NCBI RefSeq assembly: GCF_010500865.1 | Contig: NZ_JAAAWN010000024.1 | Coordinates: 1-64,000, forward strand | Origin: Alteromonas profundi | Lineage (GTDB): Bacteria; Pseudomonadota; Gammaproteobacteria; Enterobacterales; Alteromonadaceae | Length of the DNA: 64,000 bases | Direction: 5' to 3' | Part shown: one piece after another, positions 16,600-25,980 of the stretch | Numbering within the stretch: the first letter of the stretch is position 1 | How the letters are laid out: every line of letters starts with the position of its first letter | Notes under the pieces: model-generated | The model's database searches: none | What the model saw: the letters and a program-made list of their open reading frames with translations, nothing else | What the model was told of the DNA's origin: nothing | Position numbers and translations under genes: made by a program

Positions 16600-18796
16600 A
16601 CACTATACTAGTCAATATTTGGCTATTCTTCTTATTGCTGCAGCACTTCTTGGCCTTTTGCTGTTAGCGCCGATGGACGCAGCGGGCCAATTGGTAACCT
16701 CTACTGTAGTGCTGGTTATAATTTCTCTATGTAGTCGAGAAGCTACACACACACAGCGCTATCAATCTTTGTTTAAAACCTTTGCCCTTGTATTGGGCGT
16801 GGCTTTAACGTTTCGCTATTTATTATGGCGCGGTATATATACACTAACCGCTACAGATTTTCTCTCGCTGGTGGCCGTTTGGTTGCTCTTTGCGGCAGAA
16901 ATTTATGCGGGTATTACTTCTGTACTCGGGTGTATTGTGAACGCCTTTCCGTTAACTCGGCCCCCTTTGCTACTTAGTGAAATGGAGGTAGACCGTGTTC
17001 CTACTGTAGATGTCATGATACCCAGCTACAATGAATCGCAGGATATTCTTGAAATCACTATCCGCGCCGCAAAACTACTCGACTACCCTAAAGATAAGGT
17101 CTCCATCCATTTATTAGATGACGGTGGAACGGATCAAAAAATTAATCAAGCAGATAAAGCTGGGGCGGCTAGAGCCATTGCGCGTAGGGAAAGTTTGCAG
17201 CGTTTATGTCAACGTCTCGGTGCCACCTACCATACCCGTGAAAAGAACCTAAATGCGAAAGCCGGTAATGTGAATAGCGCGATTGAAAACACCCATGGTG
17301 AGCTTATCGTTATCCTTGACGCAGATCACGTGCCTACCAGTGATTTTCTTGCGCGTACCGTGCCTTGGATGATTAAAAGAAAGAAGGTCTTTCTTGTTCA
17401 AACCCCTCACTTTATGGCAAATCCAGACCCCGTAGAACGAAACTACTTTTCTGCCTTTACCCGTATGCCGTCAGAAAACGATATGTTTTATGGCACCATT
17501 CAAAAAGGGCTCGACTATTGGTCTAGTTCCTTTTTTTGCGGGTCAGCGGCGTTAATGCGCCGTGAACATTTAGCGTTAGTTGGCGGAATCTCGGGCGAGT
17601 CTATTACTGAAGATGCTGAGACCGCGTTAGATTTGCATAAGATGGGCTATGAATCTGTATATGTAGATCGCCCAATGGTGAGTGGCTTAGCCCCTGAAAC
17701 CTTCGATGCTTTTATTCAACAGCGTATGCGTTGGGCGCAAGGTATGACCCAAATATTACTGCTTAAGAAACCCTATAAAGCTGAAGGGCTAAAGTGGTAT
17801 CAGCGGGTGGGATACATGAGTTCTATCATGTTTTGGCTATTTCCCTTTGCCCGCATTGTGTTTCTTCTTATGCCGTTGGCATACCTGGTTTTTGGTTTGC
17901 AGGTATACCACGCCTCCCTTCTTGAAATTTTAGCATTCACGCTTCCCCACGTTATTGCTACCTATATGCTCTCAACCATGCTATTTGGGCGAACGCGATG
18001 GCCTTTGGTTTCAGAGCTATATGAAATATTGCAATGTGCCTTTACGTTAAATGCCTTGATAAAAGTATTCCTCAAGCCGAGAGCGCCTTCGTTTGTGGTT
18101 ACGCCAAAAGGCGAAAGCTTAGATAAAGCCTTTGTTTCTCCTTTATCGAAGGTGTTTTATTGGTTAATTGCGGTGCTCACCTTTGCCACCTTAGCGGGTG
18201 TGTACAAGTACATCAACCAACCCCTCACCCGCGAATTAACCATTGTTGTCATGTTGTGGAATACCTTTAACTTACTCTTGCTACTTAGCGTTATGGGGGT
18301 GTTATTGGAGCGCAAACAGCTACGCAACCAATCGCGTTTACCAGCCACCGATAACGTAGTGATTGAAACAAAAGAGGGGCACGCTTGGGTGGGGCAACTT
18401 ATCGATTTGTCGGTGGGAGGCGCGCGGCTGCGTTTGAAGGGCGACGGCATAGAAATTCCGTCTAATGTCGTATTAACTTCTTGGTGTGAAGCGATAAAAT
18501 CTACTGTGAACCTGAACGTGCAAATACTTAATTTTGATACTGAAAGTAAAGAGTTGCGGGTTAAGTTTACGCCGGTCACAGAGCAGGAGCACGCTGATGT
18601 TGTTGCCTATAGCCTATGTGATAGTCGTCGTTGGCAGTCATTTCAACGCCGCCGGACGCGCCCCATTTCTTATTGGTATGGCGTAAAGCACGTATTGAAA
18701 GTAGGTATAAAACCTACCTTCATTCATCTATCGGTGAGCTTGCAGCACGGTTTTCAAAAATTGAAGACCTATTGGCAAGTCGCTAAGGAAAAGTAA
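16553..18796 (+). CDS. bcsA: Cellulose synthase catalytic subunit BcsA
   Basis: A 747-residue GT2 family synthase with N- and C-terminal membrane helices. Catalytic motifs are in order and intact: LLDDGG (D189, D190), the DAD motif at 256-258, TED at 352-354 and QRMRW (QxxRW, 390-394). The C-terminal PilZ domain keeps RKQLR (587-591, RxxxR) and DLSVGG (618-623), so it should be activated by c-di-GMP. It polymerises UDP-glucose and passes the chain through the inner membrane to BcsB. Its stop codon overlaps the bcsB start (TAATG). ATG 16553 lies inside the preceding gene and has only a weak ribosome site of its own. Confidence 0.95.
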   Translation: MSTLRTATLDSSRADKHYTSQYLAILLIAAALLGLLLLAPMDAAGQLVTSTVVLVIISLCSREATHTQRYQSLFKTFALVLGVALTFRYLLWRGIYTLTATDFLSLVAVWLLFAAEIYAGITSVLGCIVNAFPLTRPPLLLSEMEVDRVPTVDVMIPSYNESQDILEITIRAAKLLDYPKDKVSIHLLDDGGTDQKINQADKAGAARAIARRESLQRLCQRLGATYHTREKNLNAKAGNVNSAIENTHGELIVILDADHVPTSDFLARTVPWMIKRKKVFLVQTPHFMANPDPVERNYFSAFTRMPSENDMFYGTIQKGLDYWSSSFFCGSAALMRREHLALVGGISGESITEDAETALDLHKMGYESVYVDRPMVSGLAPETFDAFIQQRMRWAQGMTQILLLKKPYKAEGLKWYQRVGYMSSIMFWLFPFARIVFLLMPLAYLVFGLQVYHASLLEILAFTLPHVIATYMLSTMLFGRTRWPLVSELYEILQCAFTLNALIKVFLKPRAPSFVVTPKGESLDKAFVSPLSKVFYWLIAVLTFATLAGVYKYINQPLTRELTIVVMLWNTFNLLLLLSVMGVLLERKQLRNQSRLPATDNVVIETKEGHAWVGQLIDLSVGGARLRLKGDGIEIPSNVVLTSWCEAIKSTVNLNVQILNFDTESKELRVKFTPVTEQEHADVVAYSLCDSRRWQSFQRRRTRPISYWYGVKHVLKVGIKPTFIHLSVSLQHGFQKLKTYWQVAKEK

Positions 18797-21069
18797 TGTA
18801 TAAAACCCTGTTTCTGTTATGTCTGTCTTTTTTTTCTTTTGGCATTAGCGCTGAATCCCATACTTATCGTCTCACCAACTTCTATGGCGGCGACGGCGTA
18901 GTACGTATGCAAGGGAAGTCCAATAGTTTCGATATTGCAATTCCGCTCACTTCCATACATTCGGTAACCTCTTCATCGGTTACCCTTGAGGTTACCAGCT
19001 CTCAAGCGCTGATTAAGCGGCGTTCGCAGCTCTTCGTTCGTTTTAACAATGCCACAATTGGTCAAATAGCGTTTGATCCTACCCGGCCTAGCCTAACCTC
19101 GCGCATTGTTATCCCTGCAGCCCTATGGCGTGCAGGTTTTAATCGGCTAACCCTCGCAGTGAGCCAACATTATGCAGAGCAGTGCGTAGATGGCAACGCG
19201 CCTGAGTTATGGAGCGAGGTAAACGTTTATAATTCAAGCCTAAGCGTTGACACTAAGCTTGGTGTAGACGAAGTGACTCTGGCACATTTAGCCGGCTTTT
19301 TTAACCCGGGTATTGGCGGGCAACGCAATGTAAATGTGTTCACAGCGGCAGATACGCAGCGTCAGTTGCAGGAAAAAACCTTACCTCTTGTTGCGCAGGG
19401 TTTAGCGCTTCGCAACCAATATCAGCCACTCTCTATTCGTCACAACGTGCTGCCCGATGGTAACGTATTGCCTGAGATACAATCGGCAAAAGAAACGTTT
19501 TGGAATGAGACCCAGGTGGATAATTATGAGCACTCTGCTTGGTATCTAAAGGGGGCGGATACCGATGAGGTTCATGTGGTGGTAGGCACAGTAGAAGAGC
19601 TAGCACTTATTTTATCCGATGATGTTATTAACGAAATAGATGGTGCTTATGTAAAGGTAGAGCGTTCGTCGCGATTTATGGCAAATAATAAAACTCTGGT
19701 GGCTCCCGCATACCGCCTTATTGTAAGTGGCAATACACACGATGAAGTATATCAGGCCGCGAAAGCCCTTGCCGTGATGGACGATGTACTAAGTCCAGTT
19801 TCAAGTATCCGTGTGCTATCGCAAACGCAGGTACAGGCTGAACGTCTTCAGCGTATGCGCGTACTTACGCCAGGTGAACAATATAGTTTCGAAGCCCTTG
19901 GGGTGGCCAGTGAACGCTTTACCGATGAGGGCGATTTTTCTAAGCGCATAACCTTTCGATTGCCAGCTGATTTTTACGTACCCGAAAATGCCAGTGTAGC
20001 CCTGCTGCTTGATTTCAGTTATGGCGCCGGCACTGGGCCAGGCTCTATTATGAACATTAGCGTTAACGATGAATTAGTTCATGGGCTTTATTTTGGCGAT
20101 CAAAACGGCGAAGCCTTTAGAGATTATCAATTGCGGATCCCGGCGCGTTTTTTCAAAGGTGGCATCAACAATGTGGACATTAGTGCCACCATGCGAGCCC
20201 CTTTAGCAGGCGTACCTTGCGATGATGTGTTTGGGTCTCATTTAGTATTTCAAGTAAATAACTCTTCTAGCATTACCCTACCCAAGGCGGGGCATGTAGC
20301 AGTGCAACCTGATTTAGGCCTATTTAGTGAAACAGGGTACCCCTTTGCACGGTACGCAAGCGCACCAAAAGGAAGTATTTTTATTCCTTCTAACGAATAT
20401 TTAGACAGCGCGCTCACGTTATCGGGTAAGTTAGCTCAAGTAGCGCAATCACCCTTATTAAACTTAGCAATTATTGACGCGCTATCGAGTAAAAATGAGG
20501 GGGCTCTTATTGTTTTGGGCTCACCCGCAACCCTTGATGATATTGAGCAGGATAGTTTTGCCGCGGCTGTGGGCAACGTAAAACGTTGGCCTTACCGATT
20601 ACAGAATGAATTGCACAATCAAGTAAGAGAATTAACCGGCGATGAGTCATACCGCCAAATGCGGGTAACCGGTGCCACAGTGCAGCAAAGTGACTTAGGT
20701 GAGCAAGCCATTTTACTGGCCCAGCGCCATCCGAATAGCCATGCATCTGACACCATGTTCATTATTGCCGCGCAAACGCCAGAATACTTATTTGCGCGAG
20801 TGAATGACCTGATAAGCTTATCGATGTGGGGGCAATTAGCGGGCGACTTTTTTGTTTGGAACGATGGGTTGAAACCCCAGCTCGTCATGCAAGTTAATGA
20901 AAAGTTCGAGCTTGGGGAAGCCAATAGCTACTGGCTAACTTTACGCCTTTGGTTATCAAATAATCCCTGGTATTGGTTAGTATCATTCTTGTTGCTTGTA
21001 TTGCTTGTAAGTTTATTGATTTATCTTTTGCTGAAGCGAAGAAACCAACAAATAGAAGATTCATGGTAA
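18796..21069 (+). CDS. bcsB: Cellulose synthase periplasmic subunit BcsB
   Basis: A 757-residue protein with a signal peptide (FLLCLSFFSFGISAES), a large periplasmic region of alternating carbohydrate-binding and flavodoxin-like domains, and a single C-terminal anchor helix near 725-748 (WLVSFLLLVLLVSLLIYLLL). Length and architecture match BcsB, which forms the inner-membrane synthase complex with BcsA and guides the glucan across the periplasm. Despite the family name, c-di-GMP binds BcsA rather than BcsB. The start overlaps the bcsA stop by one base. Confidence 0.92.
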   Translation: MYKTLFLLCLSFFSFGISAESHTYRLTNFYGGDGVVRMQGKSNSFDIAIPLTSIHSVTSSSVTLEVTSSQALIKRRSQLFVRFNNATIGQIAFDPTRPSLTSRIVIPAALWRAGFNRLTLAVSQHYAEQCVDGNAPELWSEVNVYNSSLSVDTKLGVDEVTLAHLAGFFNPGIGGQRNVNVFTAADTQRQLQEKTLPLVAQGLALRNQYQPLSIRHNVLPDGNVLPEIQSAKETFWNETQVDNYEHSAWYLKGADTDEVHVVVGTVEELALILSDDVINEIDGAYVKVERSSRFMANNKTLVAPAYRLIVSGNTHDEVYQAAKALAVMDDVLSPVSSIRVLSQTQVQAERLQRMRVLTPGEQYSFEALGVASERFTDEGDFSKRITFRLPADFYVPENASVALLLDFSYGAGTGPGSIMNISVNDELVHGLYFGDQNGEAFRDYQLRIPARFFKGGINNVDISATMRAPLAGVPCDDVFGSHLVFQVNNSSSITLPKAGHVAVQPDLGLFSETGYPFARYASAPKGSIFIPSNEYLDSALTLSGKLAQVAQSPLLNLAIIDALSSKNEGALIVLGSPATLDDIEQDSFAAAVGNVKRWPYRLQNELHNQVRELTGDESYRQMRVTGATVQQSDLGEQAILLAQRHPNSHASDTMFIIAAQTPEYLFARVNDLISLSMWGQLAGDFFVWNDGLKPQLVMQVNEKFELGEANSYWLTLRLWLSNNPWYWLVSFLLLVLLVSLLIYLLLKRRNQQIEDSW

Positions 21070-22139
21070 TTGTGGTGACGCAAAAACGTGAGATGAAATG
21101 GCCAAGGTTATGGCTGCTAACGGTGCTGGTATGCGTTTTGTCTTCATGCACCAGGCATGAGAACACCGCGTTTAACAATGCCTACCAAGGGTATAAAGCG
21201 TTGTTTATCGACGCTGGACGGGTTGTGGATACAGGTAACCAAAACGTATCTCACAGCGAGAGCCAAGGCTATGGCATGCTCTTTTCTGTGGTAGCGGGAG
21301 ACCAACAAACCTTTGATAGTATTTGGCAATGGACTCAGGCCACATTGCAGCGCAAAGATAAGCTGTTTTCTTGGCGCTATGTTCCCTGCGAAAGCGCGGA
21401 TAAGAACTGTATTGATGATGACAATAATGCCTCTGACGGTGATTTACTGATTGCATGGGCGTTGTTGCGTGCCGCAGCAAAATGGGATGAGCCTCGATAC
21501 CAAGACGAGGCCACAAATATTATCAAAGCTGTTGAGACGTCGCTTTTTTATCAAAGCGGAGACTACCATCTACTACTGCCCGGCGAGTTTGGTTTTATAC
21601 ACCAAGGTGAAGAGAAACAAGCCCAAGATACAGTGCAGATAAATCTGTCTTACTGGGTTTTCCCTGCTATCAATGCCCTAGCTAAAGCGTCCAATCAACC
21701 GAAGCGTTGGCAGCAATTGTTCGACAGCGGTGTGTCGTTAATTAATCGTGCCCGTTTTGGCGCCCACCAGCTGCCGCCAGATTGGCTAGGTATTAAGGGG
21801 GAAACCTTTACTTTCGAACACACGCTTTCGCAAGATTACGGTTTTAACGCATGTCGTATTCCGCTTCACTTGGCGTGGGCAGGGGTAAATGCACCTAACG
21901 TTTATTCCGCGTTTCTTAGTTGGTGGAAACAGGGCAGTGTACCTGCCACGGTTAATGTGGTTACAGGCGAAGCGGCTGACTATGAAATGAGTGCGGGGAT
22001 GAAAACTGTTGCTGATACTGTTGCATACCTGATTAATCAACAAGCGGTTTCGTTTAATCAGATAAACCGCCACACGGATTATTATTCGGCGAGCTTAATT
22101 ATGCTGTCGCGAGTAGCTGTTATGGATACGACGATATGA
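21063..22139 (+). CDS. bcsZ: Endoglucanase BcsZ (GH8), probable lipoprotein
   Basis: A GH8 endo-1,4-beta-glucanase of about 358 residues, part of the cellulose export pathway. The proposed proton donor is E66 in HSESQGYGM, and the NASDGD segment (122-127) holds the conserved aspartates. ATG 21063 overlaps the end of bcsB; ATG 21093 is an alternative that would trim ten residues, and neither has a strong ribosome site. Both leave a hydrophobic leader ending in VLSSC, a lipobox with Cys29. BcsZ is usually a soluble periplasmic enzyme, so lipid anchoring would be unusual. Its stop overlaps the bcsC start (ATGA). Confidence 0.9.
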   Translation: MVIVVTQKREMKWPRLWLLTVLVCVLSSCTRHENTAFNNAYQGYKALFIDAGRVVDTGNQNVSHSESQGYGMLFSVVAGDQQTFDSIWQWTQATLQRKDKLFSWRYVPCESADKNCIDDDNNASDGDLLIAWALLRAAAKWDEPRYQDEATNIIKAVETSLFYQSGDYHLLLPGEFGFIHQGEEKQAQDTVQINLSYWVFPAINALAKASNQPKRWQQLFDSGVSLINRARFGAHQLPPDWLGIKGETFTFEHTLSQDYGFNACRIPLHLAWAGVNAPNVYSAFLSWWKQGSVPATVNVVTGEAADYEMSAGMKTVADTVAYLINQQAVSFNQINRHTDYYSASLIMLSRVAVMDTTI

Positions 22140-24505
22140 GCTATAGGCCCCATAATTATCTATTTAGTTGCTTGCTAGCAAGCGGTTTTTTTGCTGCCAA
22201 TACGCTAATAAACACCCCTGCATTTGCGCAAGTCACTACCACGTATAAGTCTTCTGATGAACACCCTAACCCCATCGAGCAAGCCGACCCCGATGTTACT
22301 GGTTTGTGGTATCACATTAACCAGCAGCAAACGGCGTTAGCCAACCAAGAAGCCGCACGTTTACGGCGCAACTATCCCTATTGGGCCATGTCGGTTGAAC
22401 TTAAAGAGGCGTTAGAGAAGCTTAATATCCCTTCTACAGCGCGCGCTAACCCGGTAGTAAAACCAGCGAAAGATGCACCATTAGTGCGTTTCTCGTCGTG
22501 GTCTAACAGTAAAAGGGCAGGCATTAGCGATAGTGCATTTTCCCGCCTATCCCAATTGGCAGATACTTTGGCCCGCAGCGATTATCACCTATTAATGGGG
22601 TGGAGTGCCCTAGAGCGAAAGCAGCTTAGCCGTGCTGAGAACCATTTTAAACACGCCGAGTACACCGCTAGCAACCGAAACGAGCAACAGGCGGCGCAAG
22701 CGGGTTTAACTGCACTTAAGCAAGTTCGTGTTGATCAAGCTATAGCCCGTAATGATATTCCGACGATCCGCCAATGGTTAGAGGAAGATAATAGCGCACA
22801 AGTACGCACCTTAGTCGAAGGCCAAGGCTGGAAAGATTATGAAAGCGACAATTTTACACACGCCCAGCAATGGTTTGCTTTGGCGGGGAATAAAGAGGGG
22901 CTATGGTTAAGTTTACAGCGTCAAGGCGATGAACACGCTGCTGGAGTGTTTGCCTGCGGGCTAAGCAATACAGAGGTTTTTCTAAAACGCTGTGCAGATT
23001 ATTACGCTTCACAGCAAGCAAGCCTGTTTCAGCAAGGGAAGCTTGAAAACAGTATTCAAACGGCATTGGCGCTTAAGCAAATTAGACCTTTAAAAGAAGG
23101 GGAGCTGGCGCTACTAGGGTGGGCTGCAAGTGACGCTGGTCAAGATGCGCTTGCGATTGATGTATTTTCCAAGGTACTGAGAGCAACCCCGAACAATGAA
23201 GACGTTGCCGGACAACTTATCCGTTTATATCAGCGTAATCAGCGCTCGCTAGCACCCTTAATACGAACGAATAGCCAAGTTCGCGCATTAGTTAGTAAGA
23301 TGCACGGCGCTAAAGCTTGGCCACGAAAACAGTTTATGTACAGCTACTTTTCCGGCGACCCGCGTTCGACATCAGTGCAGTCAAAGGCGGCCTTTAACAT
23401 GGTTGCGGGCGTAACTACAAAGCAACGTAGTGGCGAAGTAGGCTTAGGAAATTTCGATATACTAGGCAGTTATATTGGCGTTGGAAGCACCCTTAAGCAA
23501 TGGCGCTGGCAACTCGCGCTAGATTATCAACAGCTATATAGTGGTGCGCCTGCAAGCAATAGTTGGTTTGCTAGCGAGCAACTTACTACGACGTTTGCAG
23601 GCATAACTGGTTTGGAAGATACAGGGATAAGAGGTGAAGTTGAATGGCAAACAAATGGCTTCAATTTTTACGGTAACCTTGCTTATTCGCTTCTTGATCA
23701 ACCTGAGTCGGCCAGTGTCACCGGCCAGTTTTCAGGTACATGGTATCTATCTAATACTACCCTTGCTACAACCGTTTTTCGACAACCCAAGCAAGATAGC
23801 TTGCTAAGTTATGCGGGAACGTTTGATGCTGCGCATGAACAAACATGGGGCTATGTGCTAAGTGAAGGTGCTTCTGCCTTGGTGGCTTACAGCCTAAAAC
23901 CACAGGTGTCGTTGGCTGGAACGATAAAATGGGAAGAGCTAAAAGGAGAGGGGGTTGATGACAACCAAGGCCTGTTTTTGCGTACAGATATTAGCGTTAA
24001 TATAGCGCCTTCAGTTTCTCAACAATTAGATTATTGGCGGATAGGCCCTTACGTAAGTTATCTTGGGTATAACAAAAACCTTAGCGGCTTCACCTACGGC
24101 CATGGCGGTTATTTCAGCCCCGATTACTTGGTCACAATTGGCGCTTATTCAGAGCTATTAACCCGTGAAGCGCATCAATGGCAAGTTAAGCTAAGCACTA
24201 CGTTAGGTTTCTCTAAGCTAAAAGAAGATGATAATACGCGTTTTCCATTAGATCCTGATTCTAGCCAAACAGCGCGCCTTGGGCAAAATAAAAGCTCAGG
24301 GCTAAGTGGTAATATGATGATTGAGGGGCAATATCGACTATCTGATAACTGGATTGTAGCGGGTTATGTAGGCAAAAGCTTCGCTGTGGAATATCAGGCA
24401 TTTGAAGCGGGCTTCCAGCTTCGCTGGCGCCCGGGTAAGGGCAATGGGGTTACCAGCGATGAATTATTACGCTCATCGCCGCGCTTATCGGGCTTCGCGC
24501 TTTAA
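22136..24505 (+). CDS. bcsC: BcsC-like outer-membrane cellulose secretin (short)
   Basis: A 789-residue export protein. A signal-peptide-like N-terminus (to about residue 32) precedes a helical, TPR-like region (about 120-390) and a C-terminal beta-barrel (about 400-789). The barrel carries YWRIGPYVSYLGY and FTYGHGGYFSPDY, which match the BCSC_C domain, and later FPLDPDSSQ. E. coli BcsC is nearly 1,160 residues, so this form has a much shorter TPR scaffold, which may mean a shorter periplasmic bridge. The 3' end overlaps the convergent choice-of-anchor-A gene by 21 bases. Confidence 0.85.
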   Translation: MSYRPHNYLFSCLLASGFFAANTLINTPAFAQVTTTYKSSDEHPNPIEQADPDVTGLWYHINQQQTALANQEAARLRRNYPYWAMSVELKEALEKLNIPSTARANPVVKPAKDAPLVRFSSWSNSKRAGISDSAFSRLSQLADTLARSDYHLLMGWSALERKQLSRAENHFKHAEYTASNRNEQQAAQAGLTALKQVRVDQAIARNDIPTIRQWLEEDNSAQVRTLVEGQGWKDYESDNFTHAQQWFALAGNKEGLWLSLQRQGDEHAAGVFACGLSNTEVFLKRCADYYASQQASLFQQGKLENSIQTALALKQIRPLKEGELALLGWAASDAGQDALAIDVFSKVLRATPNNEDVAGQLIRLYQRNQRSLAPLIRTNSQVRALVSKMHGAKAWPRKQFMYSYFSGDPRSTSVQSKAAFNMVAGVTTKQRSGEVGLGNFDILGSYIGVGSTLKQWRWQLALDYQQLYSGAPASNSWFASEQLTTTFAGITGLEDTGIRGEVEWQTNGFNFYGNLAYSLLDQPESASVTGQFSGTWYLSNTTLATTVFRQPKQDSLLSYAGTFDAAHEQTWGYVLSEGASALVAYSLKPQVSLAGTIKWEELKGEGVDDNQGLFLRTDISVNIAPSVSQQLDYWRIGPYVSYLGYNKNLSGFTYGHGGYFSPDYLVTIGAYSELLTREAHQWQVKLSTTLGFSKLKEDDNTRFPLDPDSSQTARLGQNKSSGLSGNMMIEGQYRLSDNWIVAGYVGKSFAVEYQAFEAGFQLRWRPGKGNGVTSDELLRSSPRLSGFAL

Positions 24506-25807
24506 CCCATTTGGCCTTAATACAAAAAACGCAGCCAATAATACCAGCCATGAAGTAGCGGGCGCAGGTACTTCCACCAAACCAAATCGATAATTATTCA
24601 CTTGCCCTGTAGGCGCCGTATAGGTATCGCCAGCGTTGTTAGTGAGCAACATTTGCGGCGTACTTAACGAGGCAGCAATCAAATTGCCATCTATTTGACC
24701 GTTATAAAAACTGACATCGGCGAAGGGCGCTAATACACTGCCTTTTACGCCTACTGAATGTAAGCTCACATTGCTGGCGTCTAGAAAGTTAAACAGTACA
24801 TTATTGGTATACGTACCATCGTGACGGTAGTCTATCGCTGGGTTGTTATCTACGTATTGTCCCTCGAACGCAGTATTGTAAAAACCGGTATTAAACAACT
24901 CGACGCTGTCGCCAAACACGTTGATGATGTTGTAGCTGGTGGAGGAAAAATCATAGGTGATACTTTTGTTAGCAGAAGATAGTGACGCCGCATCGATAGC
25001 AAAAATATTGATATCAGCATCACCGGAGAACACAATCCCATCAATATCACTCGCATCGCAGGTAGTTTTACCCGCACAATAAACCTCAGTCACGCCGTTA
25101 ACAGCCATACTACCAAAGGCGAGAGATTGCTCGGTGACCTCATTGGCAATGCGAGTAAAGTCGATAGTGGGTTCGTTAAGCGGTGAGTTGGCGGTTGTTA
25201 TTACAACATTATTTACCGTAGAGTTGGCGTCTAAAGATACCGTCGCTGCTGACAATGACCCACTGGTCACTTGTGAATTGACGAACACCGCGCTATTTTC
25301 CACGCTTACGTTACCGCTATTAACACTGCTATCGCGCTGCACTAAATTAGCTGCATTAATATCGCCTTGCAGCACTTCAGAGTTTTCAAGAACCAATGAA
25401 CCCTGGGAATTGATATTACCTGCCGCCACTTGAGATTCAATAAGACTAACGTTGCCATTCGCGTTAATGCCGCCTTCAAAGGTAACACCTGTAGCACTTA
25501 GGTTACCGTTTACCGTGGTTTGGCCGTTGCGTATAGTTCCATTTACGTAGTTAATGTTACCGCCTACATATAGGCTGCTTGTGGATAGGTCAGGGGAAAG
25601 AAGTAATCCAACATCGAAGTCTGAAACGTTCAGATTTCCTCCCACGGCTAGCGTTCCTTCTACATCTGATTTGTAGCCGGTGTAGTCACCAAAAATAAAG
25701 GCGTTGTAATCGAATGCATCGCTAAGGGGAATTTGTCCTGCCTTGCCAGCAGGTGACAGCGTCAGGGCGGCCGCCATAATGGCAAGTGTACTACACAATG
25801 TTTTCAT
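24485..25807 (-). CDS. Choice-of-anchor A protein with PEP-CTERM-like tail
   Basis: A 440-residue secreted protein. A signal peptide (LAIMAAALTLSPAGKAG) is followed by FDYNAFIFGDYTG and EGTLAVGGNLNVSDF, the hallmark opening of the choice-of-anchor A domain. The middle is a long run of short repetitive strands rich in Gly, Asn and Ser, likely a beta-solenoid. The C-terminus reads VEVPAPATSWLVLLAAFFVL and then a basic tail, close to the PEP-CTERM sorting signal but with VPAPAT in place of VPEPAT. An exosortase-processed surface or matrix role is likely. It converges on bcsC with 21 bases of overlap and has a structured leader at 25808-25935. Confidence 0.85.
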   Translation of the reverse strand: MKTLCSTLAIMAAALTLSPAGKAGQIPLSDAFDYNAFIFGDYTGYKSDVEGTLAVGGNLNVSDFDVGLLLSPDLSTSSLYVGGNINYVNGTIRNGQTTVNGNLSATGVTFEGGINANGNVSLIESQVAAGNINSQGSLVLENSEVLQGDINAANLVQRDSSVNSGNVSVENSAVFVNSQVTSGSLSAATVSLDANSTVNNVVITTANSPLNEPTIDFTRIANEVTEQSLAFGSMAVNGVTEVYCAGKTTCDASDIDGIVFSGDADINIFAIDAASLSSANKSITYDFSSTSYNIINVFGDSVELFNTGFYNTAFEGQYVDNNPAIDYRHDGTYTNNVLFNFLDASNVSLHSVGVKGSVLAPFADVSFYNGQIDGNLIAASLSTPQMLLTNNAGDTYTAPTGQVNNYRFGLVEVPAPATSWLVLLAAFFVLRPNGLKREAR

Positions 25808-25935
25808 AGAATTGGCTCCAGTCTCATCAGGGTCTGGAACCGTTTCAACATGGCTATCCAGATAAACCTGATGGTACGATCTGACCAGATTTCATGCGAC
25901 ACGACAAGAGATACTTTGGTATAAGAGCCAATACG
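25808..25935 (-). promoter_or_regulatory. Structured 5' leader that can hide the ribosome site
   Basis: Minus-strand RNA here can fold into a closed multi-helix domain. attggctc (25811-25818) pairs perfectly with gagccaat (25925-25932). Inside, catcagg pairs with cctgatg (25825-25831/25867-25873) and tctgga with tccaga (25833-25838/25857-25862); a small hairpin forms at 25879-25890. The Shine-Dalgarno GGAG (plus-strand 25816-25819) lies eight bases from the start codon and is mostly inside the closing helix. I know no riboswitch class that matches. If the promoter -10 is the TTATAC just inside the helix, the 5' arm would not be transcribed. Confidence 0.5.
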
Positions 25936-25964
25936 AAAAAAGCCGCCCAAGGGCGGCTTTTTTA
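25936..25964 (-). terminator. Rho-independent terminator after exbD
   Basis: gccgcc/ggcggc forms a strong stem with a short loop, flanked by six A and six or more T. It follows the exbD stop by about 17 bases and abuts the next gene's leader. Confidence 0.9.
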
Positions 25965-25980
25965 TAGTTAAAAAGAGCGT

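Noticed and set aside
25811-25932. Leader considered as a known c-di-GMP riboswitch (GEMM-I or GEMM-II)
   Set aside because: The conserved GEMM core segments and tetraloop receptor are not visible; only the general layout is riboswitch-like.
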